Below, one piece after another: positions 16,216-25,987 of a DNA stretch of 64,000 nucleotides (the stretch's first letter is position 1; every line of letters begins with the position of its first letter). The notes below the pieces were generated by a model. That model was not told where the DNA came from and searched no databases. It saw only the letters and a program-made list of their open reading frames with translations. A program made the position numbers and the translations under genes. Origin of the DNA: Bacillota bacterium (GTDB lineage: Bacteria; Vulcanimicrobiota; JAJTBE01); the NCBI GenBank assembly GCA_021287065.1, contig JAJTBE010000125.1:26609-90608 (forward strand), read 5' to 3'.

Positions 16216-17138
16216 TGAGTAATGAAGAACAAAATCCGGAATCAGCGCCGGAACTGAGTAAATCCGTATATCTGGAAAGACCGGGATTTTTTGAATCTGT
16301 CAGGGGTGCAGTTCTTAATATAAAACTCTATGACACTTTCAGAAAGGTAAGCACCGGATCAGCCGCAAGTTTCTTTGCGCTTTTTATTTTTGTAATTGCT
16401 ATCATAAACACACTGGATGTATCATTTTCCATGTCAAGAGAATTTGATACTTTCGCAAGGTTTTATGCGGCAAGCCTTCCTGAAATAAGGATTGAAAATA
16501 ATAACAAAGCTGCTGCGGTTACAAACGAACCAATGCCTGTAAAAGCGGTTTATAGCGACGCAGCGGGAAATACAACAATTCTCGTTGACACATCAGGCAA
16601 AACCACTGACCTGAAAGACTACGAAAACGCTGTTCTTATTTCTGATACGGCGATAATAAGAAAAACACCCGGCGGTAAAGTTGTTCAGTATCCAATAAAA
16701 GACTTTATGCAGCCCGGAACAATTATTAATAAGGATTCCATCCTTGGCATAAGGAATATGATTCTTGCCAAATTTTTCCCGTTTCTTCTTCTTATCGGTT
16801 ATGTGATAGTTCTTTTCCTGCTTTTTATTCAGGCAGGTTTCTTTTCTCTGGCGGGAATGCTTATGGCAAGATATATGAAGCTTGACATTTACTTTACCGG
16901 AATGTTAAATCTGGTGATGTATTCATTTGTTCCTGCGGTTTTATCGGTTACTTTGCTCAATATCCTTGGAATTTTCCGTTTTCTCAACGGAATTATGGGA
17001 ATTGACGCCAGCCGCCTTGTTTTTATGCTGGTTTGCTATACAATAGTAGTGATTTATATGAGTCTTGCCCTTAATACTATTAAGAAAAATACAGCAGCCG
17101 CTGAAGATCCCGACAATCTTTCCGGCTCTGATGTCTGA
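16215..17138 (+). CDS. DUF1189-like membrane protein
   Basis: The 307-residue protein has a cytoplasmic N-terminus of about 50 residues, one membrane segment (about 52-72), an extracytoplasmic domain of about 110 residues, then four membrane segments (about 195-290). This layout resembles the DUF1189 family of bacterial membrane proteins; I recognise it by topology and the AVLNIKLYDTFRKVSTGSA opening more than by a signature. It is translationally coupled to the lipid kinase upstream and followed 19 bases later by a TPR protein. Function is unknown; a link to membrane lipid or envelope homeostasis is an inference from the neighbour. Confidence 0.7.
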   Translation: MSNEEQNPESAPELSKSVYLERPGFFESVRGAVLNIKLYDTFRKVSTGSAASFFALFIFVIAIINTLDVSFSMSREFDTFARFYAASLPEIRIENNNKAAAVTNEPMPVKAVYSDAAGNTTILVDTSGKTTDLKDYENAVLISDTAIIRKTPGGKVVQYPIKDFMQPGTIINKDSILGIRNMILAKFFPFLLLIGYVIVLFLLFIQAGFFSLAGMLMARYMKLDIYFTGMLNLVMYSFVPAVLSVTLLNILGIFRFLNGIMGIDASRLVFMLVCYTIVVIYMSLALNTIKKNTAAAEDPDNLSGSDV

Positions 17139-17157
17139 TTATTTACCGGAGGTTTTT

Positions 17158-18024
17158 ATGACTAACTCAGATAAAGAATCAATGAATAAAATCTATTTCG
17201 ACATACTGCAGGCTTTTGGCAGGCAGGAAATGCAGAAAGTAAAGGAAGGGGTTGCAGCCCTTGAAGCAGGAGAGGGAGCCTCAGCCAGAGTTCAGGACCT
17301 CCGGGGGTTGATTGCCTTCTCGGAAAAAAGATGGAGCGATGGGGAGAACTTTTTCAAAAACGCCATTCGTCTCAATCCTGACAAAAAGACATACAAACTG
17401 AATCTGGGCAATCTTTATATGGGTATGGAAAAGTGGAGCGAAGCTGAGAAAATTTACAGAACGGTTTCCGACAGTGAGCCTTCTTACCTTCCGGCACTCT
17501 ATAACCTTTCGATGAGCCTTGCAAGACAGGGTAAGAATGAGGAAGCTCTCTCCGTTATTGAAAAAATTAAGGAATTTACAAAAGACAATGCAGGTGTAAA
17601 CAGGCTTGAGGCTACGATTTACTTCAGTCTGGGAGAATATGCCAAAGCCCTTGATGCAGCAGACAGAAATATTGCTGTGGATGCAGGAAATCCGGAGACT
17701 TTCGTAATTCTCGGTGAAATTTTTCTAAAAACGGAACGCCATCAGGATGCAGCTTTAGCTTTTGAAAGAGCTGTTCAGCTTGATCCTTCCAATATTGATA
17801 ATCTCCTTAGTTTTGCCCTTTCCCTGGGACATATAAACAGATTTGATGCAGCTATGCCTGTGTTTCAGGATGTTATCAGAAAAGACCCTTACAATCAGAC
17901 AGCCCTTCAGGGGCTTCATCTGATATACAAACTTATGGGTGATGAGGAAAAAGCGGAGGAATACAGAAAAAGGGCAAAAAAGAGCGCCCCTGTTTCTAAT
18001 GGAGAATACAACATTGCCGGATAA
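17158..18024 (+). CDS. TPR-repeat protein
   Basis: ATG 17158 has GGAGG just upstream and gives 288 residues; the frame is open upstream but without a ribosome binding site. At least five tetratricopeptide units are recognisable, for example NLGNLYMGMEKWSEAEKIY and ALAFERAVQLDPSNI, so it is an all-helical protein-interaction scaffold. There is no signal peptide. It lies between the membrane protein gene and a glycosyltransferase gene that overlaps its last 26 bases, so it may organise that group; no direct evidence shows a partner. Confidence 0.85.
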   Translation: MTNSDKESMNKIYFDILQAFGRQEMQKVKEGVAALEAGEGASARVQDLRGLIAFSEKRWSDGENFFKNAIRLNPDKKTYKLNLGNLYMGMEKWSEAEKIYRTVSDSEPSYLPALYNLSMSLARQGKNEEALSVIEKIKEFTKDNAGVNRLEATIYFSLGEYAKALDAADRNIAVDAGNPETFVILGEIFLKTERHQDAALAFERAVQLDPSNIDNLLSFALSLGHINRFDAAMPVFQDVIRKDPYNQTALQGLHLIYKLMGDEEKAEEYRKRAKKSAPVSNGEYNIAG

Positions 18025-19189
18025 AAAAGAATACAAAGTACTGCACATAATTACCGACTGCCAGCCCTTTGGAGGAGCACAGCGAAACACCTGGCTTTCC
18101 GTGAGCAGAGCAGATTCCCGGTTTCCCCAGAGTCTTGCCTGCGGCGAGGGTGAAGCACTGCCACAGCTATGCAGGGAGAATAATATTCCCTTTTACCGCA
18201 TAGACGGGCTTCAGAATGATTTTAACCCCGGAGCGGAACTCAGAGCGGTAAATCAGATGAAAGATCTCATTAAAAAAGAGAAATTTGATATTGTTCATCT
18301 CCACTCCACAAAAGCGGGCATCCTCGGAAGAATTGCCGCAAAACTTGCCGGTGCTCCTTATATCTTTTTTACGATTCATGGAGTTTCATTTGATTTTGAA
18401 CTGCGCCCCCGGTCTGCCCCCCTTCTTCTTTTCCTTGAAAAAGTAACAGCCCGGTTCACTGATGGAATCGTCAGCGTAGCTCAGAACTGCAAGGATGATT
18501 TTGTAAACAAGGGAGTCTGTAAAACTGAAAAAATAAGGGTGATTTACAGTGCTATCGAATTTGATCCTATCGACAGCGCCACCGCCGGCGATGATCTGAA
18601 AAAAGAACTGGGAATTTCAGACAGCGACTGGGTTGTCGGTGCTGTAGGGCATTTCCGCAAAGCTAAGGGGTATGAATATCTGGTGGAAGCAGCTCCGGCT
18701 GTTCTGAAAATAATACCCAATGTAAAATTTCTTATTATTGGTGATGGTCCGGAAAAACAGGATATTGAAAGAAGAATCCGTGAAAAAGGGTTGCAGAATG
18801 CATTTATCCTTGCCGGTGATCGGGCTGATGTGCCAAATCTCCTGAAAGTTATGCATGCCTTCTGTCGCCCTTCCATCCACGAGGGGCTTGGCAGAGCTTT
18901 AACCGAGGCGATGTATGCCGGGCTTCCCCCTGTTGTTACCGATATCTGGGGAACAAGGGAAGTATGCGAACATGATAAAACCGGAATCCTTGTTCCCATC
19001 AGAGATCCCGAAGCTCTTGCCAAAGGCATTATAAGATTGAAAACAGAGCCTTCCCTTGGGGAAAGAATCGGTTCGGCAGCAAGGGAAAAAGTTGTGAAAA
19101 TTTTCGGCGTCGAAACCATGGTCAGGGGAATAGAAAAATACTACCTTGAGACTATAGAAGAAAAGAATGGAAAACTGAAAAAAAGTTAG
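17999..19189 (+). CDS. GT4-family glycosyltransferase
   Basis: The start is taken as ATG 17999, overlapping the TPR gene by 26 bases; the frame is open further upstream. The 396-residue product has the GT-B fold of family 4: an N-terminal GGAQRN loop, HLHSTKAGILGRIAAKL, and a C-terminal nucleotide-sugar domain with IGDGPE and EGLGRALTEAMYAGLP, containing the family's E-x7-E arrangement. It should transfer a sugar from a nucleotide donor to a lipid-linked or polysaccharide acceptor at the inner membrane face. The acceptor is unknown; the lipid kinase gene in the same run suggests a glycolipid. Confidence 0.88.
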   Translation: MENTTLPDKKEYKVLHIITDCQPFGGAQRNTWLSVSRADSRFPQSLACGEGEALPQLCRENNIPFYRIDGLQNDFNPGAELRAVNQMKDLIKKEKFDIVHLHSTKAGILGRIAAKLAGAPYIFFTIHGVSFDFELRPRSAPLLLFLEKVTARFTDGIVSVAQNCKDDFVNKGVCKTEKIRVIYSAIEFDPIDSATAGDDLKKELGISDSDWVVGAVGHFRKAKGYEYLVEAAPAVLKIIPNVKFLIIGDGPEKQDIERRIREKGLQNAFILAGDRADVPNLLKVMHAFCRPSIHEGLGRALTEAMYAGLPPVVTDIWGTREVCEHDKTGILVPIRDPEALAKGIIRLKTEPSLGERIGSAAREKVVKIFGVETMVRGIEKYYLETIEEKNGKLKKS

Positions 19190-19226
19190 TGTTTTTTATA
19201 AATAAGAGAAAGCCGGGGTTGATGTT

Positions 19227-20369
19227 ATGAAGATGAAACGGTTTGCAGCAATAGTAATGATGGCGTTGTTTCTCTGTGTATCCGCCACAGCGTGCTACTC
19301 ATCCGAGCATAAAAACAACGGAAAAAATCATGCAAAGCACAAACCCAAACTGATTTTGTACAGTTTTATCAACCCTATGTATCTCAGGGACACAGCAAAA
19401 TCATGGGCCGAAAACACAGGCTTCAGAGGTTTTATGATTGCCTATATTTGCGACTGGGAAGTTCCCGATGAAAAGGTTCTCGCGAGAGTCCCCGAACTCA
19501 AAACTATGAATGAAGAATGCAGAAAATACGGAATTGATTCAAATTTTATAAAATTATCAATGGGTCATCTCAAGGATATGAACTGGTCGGATGATGCCTA
19601 CTGGAAAAAGCTTGATGAAAGAGTCAGGCTTGCGGCAAAAATAGCTAAAGAAACCGGATTTGTGGGTATTGCCCTTGATACGGAACCTTACAACTGGAGA
19701 GAAAACTCAATATGGGATGTGGGAAATCCCATGTATAAACATATAGAGCGCAACCAGCTCGAAACTCTGGTTCGAAAAAGAGGCAGAGATTTTATGGAAG
19801 CTGTGAAGTCAGAATTTCCTGAAGCGCAGTTTATTATTTTTCCCGAAGGATATTTCTATTACAAATACCCATCCGAAAGTGTGAATGATACTGCCCGTAT
19901 TTACAACACATGGGGTTACTTCTTCAAAGGGCTTTGTGATGCTGAACTTCAGAACGGTATTAATGTGGGAACCGAAAGAACATACCACATGACGGATCCG
20001 GACAAACTCAGGCAGAAGTATGAAAGTATTGTCAATACTATGAAAGAATGTCCAGAAAACCGGAAATACTGGGAGGAAAAATGTTCCGTGGCAATCGGAA
20101 TGGCTCCTCTTGGCAAGAAATTTGATGACAAGCGAAAACGCTATTATGCAAGGGATTTTGATAAGCAGATAAACGAAGCTGTGAAGCTTTCGCCCCGTTA
20201 TTTATGGGTCTATGGTCATGGCGGCGCCTGGTGGCAGCTTGAGGATGATACCCCTTATGTGGGCAAAGGATTCACATTCTGGAGGCCCGCTTATCAGAAA
20301 CTCAAATGTGACCGGGACATACAGAAATTCTACGATATTACCAAGGCGGTTCTTCCTGCGGAAAAATGA
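19227..20369 (+). CDS. Exported protein, possible TIM-barrel hydrolase
   Basis: The 380-residue product begins with a signal sequence ending near SATAC (Cys23); it could be cut by signal peptidase I or, less typically, be a lipoprotein. The mature part has features of a glycoside-hydrolase-like barrel: LILYSFINP near the start, VGIALDTEPYNW with acidic residues at a strand end, FIIFPEGYFYY, and LWVYGHGGAWWQL. I cannot assign a family. It stands 37 bases behind the glycosyltransferase gene, so it may trim or process a surface polysaccharide; this is an inference. Confidence 0.65.
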   Translation: MKMKRFAAIVMMALFLCVSATACYSSEHKNNGKNHAKHKPKLILYSFINPMYLRDTAKSWAENTGFRGFMIAYICDWEVPDEKVLARVPELKTMNEECRKYGIDSNFIKLSMGHLKDMNWSDDAYWKKLDERVRLAAKIAKETGFVGIALDTEPYNWRENSIWDVGNPMYKHIERNQLETLVRKRGRDFMEAVKSEFPEAQFIIFPEGYFYYKYPSESVNDTARIYNTWGYFFKGLCDAELQNGINVGTERTYHMTDPDKLRQKYESIVNTMKECPENRKYWEEKCSVAIGMAPLGKKFDDKRKRYYARDFDKQINEAVKLSPRYLWVYGHGGAWWQLEDDTPYVGKGFTFWRPAYQKLKCDRDIQKFYDITKAVLPAEK

Positions 20370-20492
20370 TGGAAGCCCATTCTCCGGATGTCTGTTTTTA
20401 TCCGAAAATCATTTGATTTTTTGAAGGCAAGTTCATATATTTGTTGAATAAACCAAGTTCTTAATTATCATTATTTAAGGCATGGTGACATT

Positions 20493-22883
20493 ATGAGATC
20501 AGTTCTTCCTGTTGAAAAATCCTGTAGTTTTGATGGTCAGCCCATACCGCAGAGTGTCGGCGTTTCAGTGCTCCGTCAGGATGCCGTTGATAAAGTAACC
20601 GGAGAAGGCAGATTCATTGCCGATATTAAACTGCCCGGAATGCTTTATGCAAAGGTACTGCGTTCACCACACGCACATGCGGACATTGTAAATATAGACA
20701 CCGGCGCTGCAAAAGCTGTTGAAGGCGTTCACGCAGTAGTAACCGGTGTTGATTTAAAGGGAAAACTGATAGGGGAGTGTATCAACGACCAGCCGCCTAT
20801 GGCTCACACCAAAGCCAGATTTGTGGGCGAACCTGTGGCAGCGGTAATCGCAGATTCACCGGAAATTGCAATGGAAGCCTGCAGTAAGATTATTGTTACT
20901 TACAATACCCTGCAGCCTGTCTTTGATCCCAGAGAAGCGATGAAGCCTGAGGCTCCGATTATTCATGAAGATTTGCGGGAATATGAATGTTTTAAGACTT
21001 TCTGCCCCATTCCCGGTTCAAATATTTTCCACCACTTCAAAGTAAAAAAAGGTGATGTGGAAAAAGGCTTCGCAGAAGCAGATCGCATTTTTGAACATGA
21101 TTTTACTTACCCCCACATAAGCCATGCCCAGCTTGAACCCCATGGCTGCATAGCCTGGTGGAAAATGGACGGAAACCTCGATGTTTATGCTTCCGCCCAG
21201 TCGCCATTCCTCGTGCGCCATGTCCTTGCCAAACTTTTTGACCTGCCCCATACAAAAGTAAGGGTGGTTGTGCCTTACATCGGCGGCGGTTTTGGCGGAA
21301 AATCCGACTGCACAATAGAACCTCTTACCGCATATATCGCAAAATTTGCAAAAGGACGCCCTGTCAGGGTAATTCTCGAAAGAGAAGAGATGTTCTGCGG
21401 ATCACTCATTGGCAGAGGATGCCATGTCATTATGAAAACCGGTATTAAGAATGATGGTACCCTTGTTGCCAGAAAAATCGACCTCGCCTTCAATGCAGGC
21501 GCTTATGGGGAATACTGCATCAACATTATCGTAGGCGGAGGACAGAATTCAACAGGACCATACTATATTCCCAATGTGCAGATAGACGCAAGGGCTGTAT
21601 ATACCAATCTTCCCTTTGTAGGCGCTTTCAGGGGATACGGACACCCGGAAGGACATTTTGCCGCAGAAAGACAGATGGATATTATTGCTGAGGAAATGGG
21701 ATTCGACCCTGTGGAACTGCGTCTGAAAAACTGCCTGAAACCGGGGCTTACAAATGCCATCGGACAGACAATGCATTCCCATAACGGAGATCTGCCCACC
21801 TGTATCAAAAAAGTGGCGGAAGCTCTTGATTTGGATAACTGGAAAAAACTTTATAAAGAACAGAAAGAAGATGAAAGATACGCCAGAGGCAGAGGATTTG
21901 CAGCGTTGATGAAATCCCCGGTTATGGCCACAAATGCTCCCTCCATGGCTCAGCTTCGTTTTAATGAAGACTGCACAGTCAATATTCAGGTAAGCGCCAC
22001 GGATATGGGGCAGGGATCCATAACCGCTCTTGGGCAGATTGCCGCTCAGGCACTGATGCTCCCTGCGGAAAAAGTGAAAGTATCGGCGGAAACCGACACC
22101 GAACGCCACCCCTACGACTGGCAGACAGTAGCTTCCAGAACTACATGGATGGCCGGAAATGCCGTAATAAGAGCCTGCAATATTGCCATCAACCAGATGA
22201 AGAGACTCGCAGCTGAAGTATGGGGGCTTGATTCCATCGAAAATATCGAATACAACGGCAAAAATTTCTTTGTTCCGGACAGCGAGTTCTGCCTGCCTAT
22301 AGATGCTCTTGTTATGGGTTATACGGATTCCAGCGGAAAAGCAATGGGTGGACCGGCAACAGGAATTGGATATTTCCTTCCCCCCGGAATCGTTTATCAC
22401 GACGATGAAACCGGACAGGGCAACGCCGCAGCGGAATGGACCTTCGCCTGCCAGGGCTTCGATATTACTGTGGATAAAGTTACCGGAATGGTGAAAATCA
22501 ATAAGATGGTTACAGCCATCGATGTTGGAAAAGTCATCAATCCACAGCTTGCAAGAGGCCAGCTTATCGGTGCAATGGTTCAGGGGCTTGGTCCGGCAGT
22601 TAACGAAAAGCTGAATTATTCACCTGAAGGCAAAATAAGAAACGACAATTTCACCGATTATAAGATTCCGACGCTGGAAGATGTTGCAGACTCGGAAGCG
22701 GAAGTGATTTTCCTCGAAACTCCGCAGGAAGACGGACCCTTCGGTGCAAGACCCCTTGCAGAACATGGTGTTGTCGGTATAGCCCCTGCATTTGCCAATG
22801 CACTCAGGGATGCCATAGGAAAACACTACTTTGATATCCCCATTACTGCAGATCGTATTCTCACTGATCTCGCAAAAGAATAG
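20493..22883 (+). CDS. Molybdenum hydroxylase large subunit (xanthine dehydrogenase/aldehyde oxidoreductase family)
   Basis: The 796-residue product is the molybdopterin-binding subunit of the xanthine oxidase family. It contains the cofactor loop GGGFGGK (264-270), the GAFRGYGHPEGHFAAE block, DMGQGS, and the C-terminal GARPLAEHG, whose Glu is the catalytic base position. These enzymes hydroxylate aldehydes or N-heterocycles with water as oxygen source. The FAD and 2Fe-2S subunits that normally accompany it are not in the window, so they must be encoded elsewhere or be replaced. Two bases after its stop begins the LuxC-PaaK fusion gene, which makes an aldehyde or carboxylic acid substrate likely. 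Confidence 0.88.
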   Translation: MRSVLPVEKSCSFDGQPIPQSVGVSVLRQDAVDKVTGEGRFIADIKLPGMLYAKVLRSPHAHADIVNIDTGAAKAVEGVHAVVTGVDLKGKLIGECINDQPPMAHTKARFVGEPVAAVIADSPEIAMEACSKIIVTYNTLQPVFDPREAMKPEAPIIHEDLREYECFKTFCPIPGSNIFHHFKVKKGDVEKGFAEADRIFEHDFTYPHISHAQLEPHGCIAWWKMDGNLDVYASAQSPFLVRHVLAKLFDLPHTKVRVVVPYIGGGFGGKSDCTIEPLTAYIAKFAKGRPVRVILEREEMFCGSLIGRGCHVIMKTGIKNDGTLVARKIDLAFNAGAYGEYCINIIVGGGQNSTGPYYIPNVQIDARAVYTNLPFVGAFRGYGHPEGHFAAERQMDIIAEEMGFDPVELRLKNCLKPGLTNAIGQTMHSHNGDLPTCIKKVAEALDLDNWKKLYKEQKEDERYARGRGFAALMKSPVMATNAPSMAQLRFNEDCTVNIQVSATDMGQGSITALGQIAAQALMLPAEKVKVSAETDTERHPYDWQTVASRTTWMAGNAVIRACNIAINQMKRLAAEVWGLDSIENIEYNGKNFFVPDSEFCLPIDALVMGYTDSSGKAMGGPATGIGYFLPPGIVYHDDETGQGNAAAEWTFACQGFDITVDKVTGMVKINKMVTAIDVGKVINPQLARGQLIGAMVQGLGPAVNEKLNYSPEGKIRNDNFTDYKIPTLEDVADSEAEVIFLETPQEDGPFGARPLAEHGVVGIAPAFANALRDAIGKHYFDIPITADRILTDLAKE

Positions 22884-22885
22884 TT

Positions 22886-25237
22886 ATGCTTTACAATCAT
22901 TACATATTCGGAGATTTTATCAAGGATTCGGAACCGCTGAGTCCTGATGAGCTTGATGATATTTTTGTAAGAGCAGACAGACATCTTGGAAAAATTCAGG
23001 AAGTTCCCATCGATAAGATTGTGGAAATTCTTGATTTGCTTTCGGAAAAATGGCTTGACCCCGATTATTATCTGAGGAAAATAGCTATTGATAAAATGCC
23101 GGCGATCATCGGATATTCACCTCAGATGGTTGAAGCAGCTATCAATTTACTTTTCGAAAACCTGAAGAGGGAAAACCTTTACCGCATTCTCAGAGGGCAT
23201 ATTTCCAATCCTTCGATGCTGGATAAATTTGAATACAATCCATCTTACGAAGGCTATTTTAAAGCGCAGCCTCTGGGTGTGGTTCTTCATATCAGTCCGG
23301 GCAACATATTTGCAGACAGTGTTAACAGCCTTGTTTATGGATTTCTTACAAAAAACATTAATTTACTCAGAATCTCTGCCGGTGAACACATTTTTCCCTT
23401 TCTTTTTGCAAGAAGCCTTCAGGATGTGGATGAAAAAGGATATATAGCAGGCAGTTTCTCCATTCTCCATTTTTCAGAAGATGATGCCGCTGTTGAAGCA
23501 GTGATGAAAAAACGGTGCGACGGCATTGTTGTTTACGGAAGAGAAGAAGAAGTGAGAAGCTACCGTAATGATCTCCCCCATGGAACAAGGCTTATCACAT
23601 ATGAGCCAAAATTCAGTTTTGCCATTATAACTGCCGCAGGTTTTGAAACTGAGGAAACTTCAGGTTTATTTGAAAAGTGCGCAATGGATGTGGTCATGTG
23701 GGAACAAAGGGAATCTTCATCCCCACAGGTTATTTATGTGGAAGAATCGGCTGCAAGAAAGTTTCTGGATGGATTTCCAAGATATCTCGAACTTGCTGAT
23801 CGGGAATTTCCCCAGATGAACCTTAACTTTGATGAAAAAGTTGAGGTTCTCAAAGCAAGGGAAATCGCCCGAATGGAAGAGGCTGAAGGAAGCGCAATGC
23901 TGTTTCATTCGCCCCGGAGTATGCGCTGGACCGTAATCTATGAAGAATCCCCGGAATTCAAAATTTCACCCCTGAACAGAACCGTCTATATCAAACCTTT
24001 TAAATCCTGGGCTGATGTTCTGGGGCAGGCAGTTAAAATTAAAAATTATCTTCATACTGCAGGTATAGCAGCTTCTGAATCTCAGGTGAAAATGCTTTCA
24101 AAAGCCCTTGCAAGGCTTGGCGTGTCACGAATAACCGATATTGGGACAATGCACAGGTATAAGCCGGGATCTCCTCAGGATTTCGATTTTCCCCTGCGCA
24201 AACTGGTAAAATGGGTCAACATAGAATGGACTGAAAAAAGGTTTGACCTTGGGGATGTAATTGCACCTTCAAAACCATCTATCTCAAGATGGGAAAGACT
24301 TCACAACACTGTAAAATACGCACAGACTCACTCGGAATTTTACGGAAACCACCTCAGGGATGCAGGTCCTGTTCAGAGTTATGACGATTTCATCAATATC
24401 CCTATGCTTGCCAGAGAAGATATTTACCAGAATACTCCCCCTGTGGGAAAAAATCTGCTCACAGCTCCTCTTGGAAATGCTTATGTTTTTGCGGGAGGCG
24501 GAGGCGATGAAAAACCGGCTTTCAACTATTACAGCTACAGCGAACTCGAGCAGGTTTCTTCCATACTTGCGGATATTTATCAGGTGGCAGGGCTTACCAG
24601 TAAGGACACAGTGGCAAATCTCTTTATGGCAGGCTCTCTGTGGACTTCATTTATTGTGGTTAACCATTCCCTTGAAAAAATCGGATGCACTACTCTGCCC
24701 ATAGCCGGCAATACCGATATGGAATTAATGATCCACTATATGGAACTTTTCAGGCCCAATGTGATAGCCGGAATACCTTCGATGATCATGAAACTTGCTG
24801 TGGAAATAGAACACAGGAAGCTCAGTCTGAATTTTGAGAAAATCCTGTATAGTGGAGAACAGTTCGATCCGGGGGAAATCAGCTATCTGAAAAAGATCCT
24901 CGGCACAGAGATAATCCGCTCCACCGGTTATGCATCGGCAAATGCAGGACCTGTCGGGTATCAATGCACCAACTGCAGGGATGGAGTTTACCATCTCCTC
25001 TATGAATATGCTTTTTTTGAAATTATTGATCTTCAGACAGGAAAACCTGTCGGGAAAAACACCATCGGAGAAATCGTGGTAACCAATTTCCATCGGAGAC
25101 TTATGCCTATAATAAGATACCGCACAGGCGATCTGGGCAGAATGCTTCCATATTCCTGCGGCTGCACACACTCCACAATGTTGTTTGAAGTGCTTGGCAG
25201 GTGTGAGGATGTAAATAGTTTCTCTAAATTTTACTAA
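22886..25237 (+). CDS. LuxC-like acyl reductase fused to PaaK/LuxE-like AMP-forming ligase
   Basis: The 783-residue protein joins two parts of a carboxylate-to-aldehyde pathway. Residues 1 to about 420 match the LuxC acyl-CoA reductase family (QPLGVVLHISPGNIF, 128-142; DVVMWEQRESSSPQ, 268-281). Residues about 455-783 match PaaK/LuxE-type acyl activators (FRPNVIAGIPS, LYSGEQFDPGE, MPIIRYRTGDLG). In LuxC the segment after QR normally holds the nucleophilic cysteine (QRxCxSxQ); here that position is S277. The PaaK nucleotide loop is also altered (AGGGGDEKP instead of SSGTTGxP). Either chemistry has changed or one activity is lost. The gene is coupled to the molybdenum hydroxylase gene two bases upstream. 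Confidence 0.82.
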   Translation: MLYNHYIFGDFIKDSEPLSPDELDDIFVRADRHLGKIQEVPIDKIVEILDLLSEKWLDPDYYLRKIAIDKMPAIIGYSPQMVEAAINLLFENLKRENLYRILRGHISNPSMLDKFEYNPSYEGYFKAQPLGVVLHISPGNIFADSVNSLVYGFLTKNINLLRISAGEHIFPFLFARSLQDVDEKGYIAGSFSILHFSEDDAAVEAVMKKRCDGIVVYGREEEVRSYRNDLPHGTRLITYEPKFSFAIITAAGFETEETSGLFEKCAMDVVMWEQRESSSPQVIYVEESAARKFLDGFPRYLELADREFPQMNLNFDEKVEVLKAREIARMEEAEGSAMLFHSPRSMRWTVIYEESPEFKISPLNRTVYIKPFKSWADVLGQAVKIKNYLHTAGIAASESQVKMLSKALARLGVSRITDIGTMHRYKPGSPQDFDFPLRKLVKWVNIEWTEKRFDLGDVIAPSKPSISRWERLHNTVKYAQTHSEFYGNHLRDAGPVQSYDDFINIPMLAREDIYQNTPPVGKNLLTAPLGNAYVFAGGGGDEKPAFNYYSYSELEQVSSILADIYQVAGLTSKDTVANLFMAGSLWTSFIVVNHSLEKIGCTTLPIAGNTDMELMIHYMELFRPNVIAGIPSMIMKLAVEIEHRKLSLNFEKILYSGEQFDPGEISYLKKILGTEIIRSTGYASANAGPVGYQCTNCRDGVYHLLYEYAFFEIIDLQTGKPVGKNTIGEIVVTNFHRRLMPIIRYRTGDLGRMLPYSCGCTHSTMLFEVLGRCEDVNSFSKFY

Positions 25238-25356
25238 TTATATCAACAGTGGGAATTAGATGGAAAGAATGATTAAATCTGAGAATAGAATGAGTCTTTT
25301 TATCTAAAATCAATTATGTTAATTTTAAACAGAAAATTATAGACAAGAGGTAGAAG

Positions 25357-25881
25357 ATGGGAAAAGAAGATAACAGGAAACTACTTGAATCAGAATATCT
25401 GCATTTGCAGAAAGTTATTGAAGAATTTGATGGACGTGCTTTGACAATTAAAGCCTGGAGTGTTTCTTTTAGTCTTGCTGCTATTACAGGAGCTTTTGTT
25501 TCAAAAGCAAAACCTGTCTTTTTAATTGCGAGTTTAAGTTCGGTTGTCTTTTGGCTTATCGAAGCTTTATGGAAGTCATTTCAACAAGCTTATTTTCTAA
25601 GAATAAATGAAATAGAAAAGTATTTTGAAAATGAAGTGCTGGGACCACCTGTTCCTTTTCAGATATCTAAGTCATGGAAGCAGTCCTGGACAAAAGATTT
25701 ACTCCAAAAGCTAATTCGCTATATGTTCTGGCTTCATGTTTGTTTACCACATATAGTAATTTGTATTTTAGGAATAATTCTTTATTTTACAATAGTTTTT
25801 CCAAAGTCTTGTGATTTTAAGCTGATACTATTTTCATTTGTCAGGGATATTGCCATTTTCACAAGTGGAAAACATTTGTAA
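25357..25881 (+). CDS. Orphan membrane protein, A/T-rich
   Basis: The 174-residue protein has a soluble N-terminal helix (about 1-30, with FDGRALTIKAWSVSFSLAA leading into the membrane), two adjacent membrane segments (about 35-70), an amphipathic middle, and another pair of hydrophobic segments (about 120-165). Similar orphan proteins occur scattered in unrelated bacteria, as far as I recall, but have no named function. Its DNA is visibly more A/T-rich than both neighbours and it has gaps of about 120-150 bases on each side, so it stands alone and may have been acquired by transfer. GAGGTAGAAG precedes the ATG. Confidence 0.72.
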   Translation: MGKEDNRKLLESEYLHLQKVIEEFDGRALTIKAWSVSFSLAAITGAFVSKAKPVFLIASLSSVVFWLIEALWKSFQQAYFLRINEIEKYFENEVLGPPVPFQISKSWKQSWTKDLLQKLIRYMFWLHVCLPHIVICILGIILYFTIVFPKSCDFKLILFSFVRDIAIFTSGKHL

Positions 25882-25987
25882 TTTAGGGAGCAAAAGCACA
25901 TTTGATCTTTGATGTTAATAATAATCATGTGTTAACATATTTTTAACATACTTTACCTTAAAAAGGTATTTATTTCCCCTTGCATGG

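Noticed and set aside
21549..22400. Minus-strand open frame of 283 codons within the molybdenum hydroxylase gene
   Set aside because: Codon composition is Cys/His/Ser-rich as is typical for antisense frames; the sense protein is well conserved.
22886..25237. Bioluminescence (lux) operon
   Set aside because: Only a LuxC/LuxE-like fusion is present; no luciferase or LuxD genes, and LuxC relatives are common outside luminous bacteria.
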